A stretch of DNA of 64,000 bases from Cloeon dipterum (taxonomy: Eukaryota > Arthropoda > Insecta > Ephemeroptera > Baetidae): contig NC_088790.1 in the NCBI RefSeq assembly GCF_949628265.1, positions 27,222,545 to 27,286,544 on the forward strand. The letters are read 5' to 3'. The position numbers and the translations under genes were made by a program. This document shows, in pieces, positions 59,136 to 64,000 of this stretch. The notes beneath the pieces are model-generated. The model saw only the letters and a program-made list of their open reading frames with translations. It did no database searches and was not told the origin of the DNA. The first letter of the stretch is position 1. Each line of letters begins with the position of its first letter.

Positions 59136-59184
59136 AGATCCTGGCGGCCGTTTTTCGAGATTACAAAAAAAAATAATGAGTCTC

Positions 59185-62100
59185 TCAGCACTCGGAGGAG
59201 GCGTCCTCCTCGACCACCAGCTTTTGAGTGTCTTTGCCCGAGTCGATGGGCGTCGGGTTGAGCTCGCGGTGCTTAGGCGGCGGCGTCGCCTTGCCCGCGG
59301 GCACGGCGGATGCCGCGGCGGCGCGCTGCGACGCCAGCGGCGCCACCACTTCGGACGGCGGCTCGAAGACGGGCGTCTTCTTGACGGCGACCACTTCGGC
59401 GGGCACCTCGTAGATGCCGGTGGGGCCGACGGCCGCCGCGGCCGAGCTGCCAGCGCCAAGCGCGTCGTACATCGGGTTGCTGAAGTTGCGCGTCTTGCCC
59501 TCGGACAGCTCGCCCATGTCGTAGGCCGCGTCCATCGGCTCGGCCGCGGGCGCCACCCCGGCGCCGGCGGCCAGGTTCATCGCGCCGGCGGCGCCGATGG
59601 GCCCGCCGAACTCGACGTTGGTGCCCTGGCGGAAGGAGACGCTCTGCGTTGAGCCCAACATGCTGCCTTTGCCGAACGGCCGGTACCTGTCGAATGAGAC
59701 AAATTCTCATTGATTAGTGAGTGCTTCGGCTTTAAATACACAACGCGTCTAATTGAACAGAGAGTGGAAGAAGGAGGTTGGAAGCGGTTTTCAATTGACT
59801 TATTAATTATCTAATCTTGAAATAGTTTGAAAATAAATAGATTTTAATCGCTTCCATTAGAAAGTGATTAATATTTTGATTTTTAAAATTCATTATCAGG
59901 GGATTAATGATTTTAGATTGCGGATCAGCAGAGTAACTATGCCCCAAACATCCCCACAGTCAAAGCACAACAAAAATAATAAAATATATATTTTTTTGTA
60001 CGAGAGAGAATAATTTTAGACTTTTTCCAAGCTTCTAATCGTCAATGGATTATCAAATGCTAATTTAAGCCATCTAACCCGTCCTGAAAATTGCCAAACT
60101 GTCAAAAATCACTAAAATTTTGCATTTTTAATATAGCGACATAACATTTTTTTTCTAATTATCAAATTTCAGGCTGAATTTTTCAAAGAAAACAAATGTT
60201 AGTTTGAGCCGAATTCTTTGAGACTGGAACTATATGATTAATGAGAGCTGGCGTGGCCCAAATTTTCCTGAACAACATAGTTTTACGAGATCTGCTTGTA
60301 TCACTATATTTTCTGTAGGAATACAACGTTTCATTATGAATCTAATAAGGATTTTAGATGTAATTTCTGTGGTGAAGACTTGTGAAAAATATCTACAGCA
60401 AGAAAATTGACTTCGAGATAAGCAGCTAAAGCTAACAAAATATGTAAAATTTTATAAATTACAGAATTAGTGTTGCACAAATACGCATTTAATAATTATT
60501 AATAAAAGCGGCTTTTTTGGAGAGGAAAGAGGACAAATTTGTTGATATTTTAATAAACTTTGGTTCCTTCTAATTAAAACCAATCTGGTCTCTAAGACGC
60601 AAAAACTTTTGTTTAATTATCATTCAAAAGGATCAGAAACGTAGCTTGCTCCAAGTTCAATGGCATAAAAAGATACTGAGAGAATACTCAAATTCTTTCT
60701 GTCCGTCTTGCTGCAAATTAAAAAAAAACTAAGTCTTAAGATTTGTTTTGGTACATTTGTAATTTTTTGCTTTAGGTGGATTTTCGGTCTTCTACTTTAT
60801 AAAATGTTCTAATTTTTACCATAAATGGCATAAACCCTCTGAAAAATAAATCCTTTGTGTTTTTCAAAAATATCTGGTGAAAAATTAAGGTATCACATTA
60901 GACTAAACATCAACGTAAATTTTATTTATTCCTTAAAACCGAGACAAATGGGTCAGCTATTTAAATCCATTATAATTTTCCCAAGCGTGAAAAGGGGATA
61001 ATTTTTCTTGACCAAATCAAGACTTATCAGATTAATTTCGTTTCGCCTATTCATACAAATAAAAGAAAAAAAGAGGGAAATAAAACCTATAAATTAAAAA
61101 TTAATAAATTAAAAAAATTCACTGGTACAACTGTTGCTTCTATTGTTGATAATTTTGTTTTTCCAATTACTAAGTTAAAATTTTAGTTAGTAAATTACTC
61201 TAGCGATTATCGGCTAATTGAACTATGCTTTGACCAGATTATAAACAAATTTAGAAAGTTTTGAGTGTTTTAGTAGCCTAAATATTTCGTTAGGGAAAGT
61301 CCCTACGCATTTATAAAAATTAAGTAAAATTGTTGACAAACTGTTGAAAATTGATTTCTAGAACACTGTCAACTAACTTAATTATATTTGACACGATAGT
61401 ATCGCTTTCCCATCCCTCAATAAACAAGAGCCAAGAGACCAGAACCGACTGAACTTTGCCCCTTTTATTATAAATAATATTAAATAAAATCACTGACCTG
61501 AGGAAGAGGAAGGCTGCTCCGGCGCCGGCCAGGATGAGCACCAGCACGAGCAGCAGGTAGAAAATGGTCGCCGAGCGCGAATCGGCGCCGGGCACCCTGG
61601 TGCGGGCCACGTGGTCGAGGCAGTGGTCGCCCTGGAAGTCGGGCGGACACTCGCAGACGACGCCGCCGTCCTTGGACTCTTTACAGACGCCGCCGTTCTG
61701 GCACTCGCACACCCTCGGCGACGGTCTCGGACGCTCCGAAGCTGATGATAAAAGGTGTCATTTTTTTTTAAACTCCGGGTTTAACGTGGACACTTACGAG
61801 CATCGCAGTTGACCTCGCTGGTTCCCGGTCTCTGGACGGATCCGTCTGGACAGGCGCACTTGTAGCCGCTCGGCACCAGCAAGCACAGGTGGCTGCAAGG
61901 GGTGCCACTGCACCTGTCTGCAGCTGAGGTGTTGTACCTTTGAGGGTGGTATGCTGGAAAAAAAACAGACAGACATTTATGATTAAAAATTTATTATATG
62001 CACGGCAAAATACGAGCTCATCAGATCAATACTCTTTTCAATTGTGCTGGATTTTGCTATATTCTTGTTTATTCTTGCAAGGATCAATACAATTAATACA

Positions 62101-64000
62101 TTAAATAGGAAACTTTATTCATTTCACTTGAAATTTTAATAGCAAGAAAACAGTGATTTATTTATACGAATAAAAAATGCTACATAGAAATTTTAAATTG
62201 AAAAATAAGAACAATAATTGTAGAGAAAAAAATGAAATAAATTTAGATATTTGAGGAGTTTCTAGCTCTTAATGTTAATAAATTTTTGTAATCTTACAAA
62301 ATACGGTTGATGATTGATTTTAAACTAGTGAACCTCAATAATTTATGCATGTAAATAATTTAATAATAACAGTATTAAAAAAATCGATCTTACCTTTAAC
62401 TCCGGAAGGATTGACGAGGTCCTTGGCCAAAGTAACAGGCACTCCTCTTCCGAACTTGTCCTGCTTGAGCAGTTCACCGCTGTCCTTGGTGGCCCAGAAG
62501 ATTTCGCTCTCGAAGACGTCGATTGCAACAGGGTGTTTGAGGGCGGCGCCCCGGAGCACCACCATGCGTCCGGTGCCGTCCTGCCTGGCCAGCTCGATCG
62601 TGTCCGTCTTGGAATCGGCCCAGAAGATGGCTGGTTGGCCGAGCGCCGAGTCGATGGTGATGGCCACCGGGTGGCGCAGACCCTCCGTGATGATGGCCTT
62701 GCGCTTGCTGCCGTCCATCCACGCCGTCTCGATCTTTGGACTGGTGCCGGCGTCGGCCCAGAACATGCGGCCGCGCGCCGGGTCGACGGCCAGAGCGGTC
62801 GGGGACTCCAGGCCGGATGCCAGCAGTGAGCGTTTGTAGCGACCGTCCGTCTTGGCTACTAGGATTTTTCCCTTTGCCTTTGGTCCGTTTCTGCACAGAC
62901 AGAAGAGGTATTTAAATTTAATATTGAATAGAAAAATACTCAAAAATGAGTTTTGTGCAATGAATATGCGATCTCTTGCAAAAATATACCGGGAAAAATA
63001 ATGTAAAGCTATCCATTTTTGTAGAAATATTTTATCTATTAAAATTTGCTCTCTAAAATCAAATTATTTAAGTGTCTTCAATTTTAATAATTTTCCCCCT
63101 AAGACCTCTAACAGCTAAAGTCAAAGTTATGAGCATGGATTTCTAGTTATACCAGCGGGGTCCAGATGCGTGCGACGCGCAGATATGGCGTCCAGTGGAA
63201 TATGGCGCGAAAAAACGCTCACGTGCAAATGCGGGAAAAGAAGCAAGTTTTGGTCAATATTGTGACGTATAATTTGCATTAACTAATTGTGTCTTTTGGA
63301 TCGTGACACTCGTACGGGGAATCCAAAGAGAGCTTTTTGCTTCCCACATTCAGACGCCATCTTGGATCTGCGCAGTGCGAACCAATTTTATCGCACATCT
63401 GGACCCCGATGCTGGGTCTGATAAACTTTCATGGAATGATTTCTAGAGCGAAAAATATTGACCAATCCTTAGAACAAAAGATTTCAAATCAAATCCTAAT
63501 TTTTTGTCCGTATTTTGGGTCAAAATATGAAATAATGTTTTTTTTATATTTATAATTCAATGACTAACCTGTCCAGTTCAGCCCAGTAAATGTTCTCAGC
63601 CAGCCAGTCAACAGCGATGGCGGACGGCTTGCCGTTGGCCTTGATACTCAGATCCTGCGCAAAGCCGACCTTGGCGTGTCCACCCTGGGCTCCGGCCATG
63701 TAGGACCTGCGCACCGACTTGTCGAACGAGTCGACCCAGAAGACCATTTCCGTTCTCGGATTGAAGTCGACGGCTTCGATGCGTTTCTCGCCCATGACCA
63801 CGTCCGTCTCCCGCCGCTGCACCTGTTCGAGTGACCTGATGCCAGGGCCGTTGGCCAGCAGCAGGTTGACCGGGGGCCCGTTCGACCTGCACACTCCGCT
63901 GGCCGACAACTCGAAGCCGTGTCTACAACTGCATGTGTACGAGCCGTTAAGGTTGGTGCACAGTTGCGAGCATTTGTTGTCAAAGGTGGCGCATTCGTCG
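59185..64000 (-). CDS. LRP2: Megalin (LRP2), C-terminal part, cut by the window edge
   Basis: Exons (high to low): 64000-63569 (partial), 62890-62394, 61953-61798, 61741-61498, 59686-59185; phases agree. About 610 residues are visible. In order: an EGF-like module ([20 protein letters not shown]), the last six-bladed YWTD propeller ([59 protein letters not shown]), an EGF module ([19 protein letters not shown]), a second EGF module ([16 protein letters not shown]), a membrane span ([20 protein letters not shown]), and a cytosolic tail of about 175 residues. The tail has [10 protein letters not shown], an FxNPxY endocytosis signal, and ends with [12 protein letters not shown] then [15 protein letters not shown]; human LRP2 ends similarly (TANLVKEDSEV). 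Megalin takes up many ligands at apical membranes by clathrin-mediated endocytosis. The N-terminal bulk lies beyond 64000. Confidence 0.88.
59687..61497 (-). other. LRP2 last intron
   Basis: A 1.8 kb AT-rich intron between the membrane-span exon and the tail exon. No repeat family or coding sequence seen, apart from a short similarity (AAGCTTCTAATCGTCA near 60030) to 13210. Confidence 0.5.
63153..63409 (+). mobile_element. Family B hAT-like MITE, copy 6, in an LRP2 intron
   Basis: Starts CAGCGGGGTCCAGATGCG; the right end is TCTGGACCCCG followed by altered sequence in place of CTG. No target duplication is recognisable. It lies in intron 62891-63568. Confidence 0.78.

Larger units (their letters stand above)
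58098..59184. other. Fucosyltransferase upstream region and LRP2 3' flank
   Basis: AT-rich, with the fucosyltransferase promoter presumably just right of 58097. Holds a mini copy of family A (58900-59015) and, at its right edge, the LRP2 3' UTR. No further gene seen. Confidence 0.5.

Noticed and set aside
59176..59652. 158-codon plus-strand frame
   Set aside because: Antisense shadow of the LRP2 cytosolic-tail exon.
1..64000. CRISPR arrays, operons, ribosome binding sites, prophage
   Set aside because: None seen; spliced animal genes throughout. No transposase or reverse transcriptase reading frame was found for the repeat families.

Overview
The window is nuclear DNA of an animal, most likely an insect or another arthropod. 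It is AT-rich outside genes, its protein genes are split by mostly short GT-AG introns, and its coding exons and promoter-like islands are clearly GC-richer. No species call is possible from sequence alone. Six genes are supported by protein similarity combined with splice sites whose phases agree.

Layout. 1-16,000: no complete gene. There are repeats, several GC-rich islands and one convincing filamin exon (10,058-10,208), so this is probably a giant filamin intron. 16,103-24,032 (+): the 3' half of a filamin gene (repeats 16-24), with two further promoter/first-exon candidates. 26,090-32,956 (-): a USP35/USP38-type ubiquitin hydrolase, convergent with filamin. 33,787-34,500 (-): PMF1/Nnf1 kinetochore protein, divergent from PRDX6 (35,376-36,527, +). 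41,874-54,461 (-): a DUSP22/DUSP15-type phosphatase with a 7.3 kb first intron. 55,981-58,097 (-): an alpha-1,2-fucosyltransferase of family GT11. 59,185-64,000 (-): the C-terminal end of megalin/LRP2, running off the right edge.

The genes do not form a pathway; this is ordinary eukaryotic gene order. Filamin (actin crosslinker and receptor scaffold) and LRP2 (endocytic receptor) act at the cell cortex or surface. The fucosyltransferase acts in the Golgi. The phosphatase is probably membrane-bound through N-myristoylation.

The accessory layer is a dense set of non-autonomous DNA elements: a palindromic family (A) whose ends carry a near-perfect CTCF-type core; a hAT-like family (B) with 8 bp target duplications; a TTAA-flanked family (C); and several single foldback elements. 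No transposase gene is present. The points most worth a second look are the nested filamin starts, the CTCF-like cores on family A ends, a possible membrane-anchoring N-terminus on the ubiquitin hydrolase, and a family B copy that appears to have moved using a shortened end.
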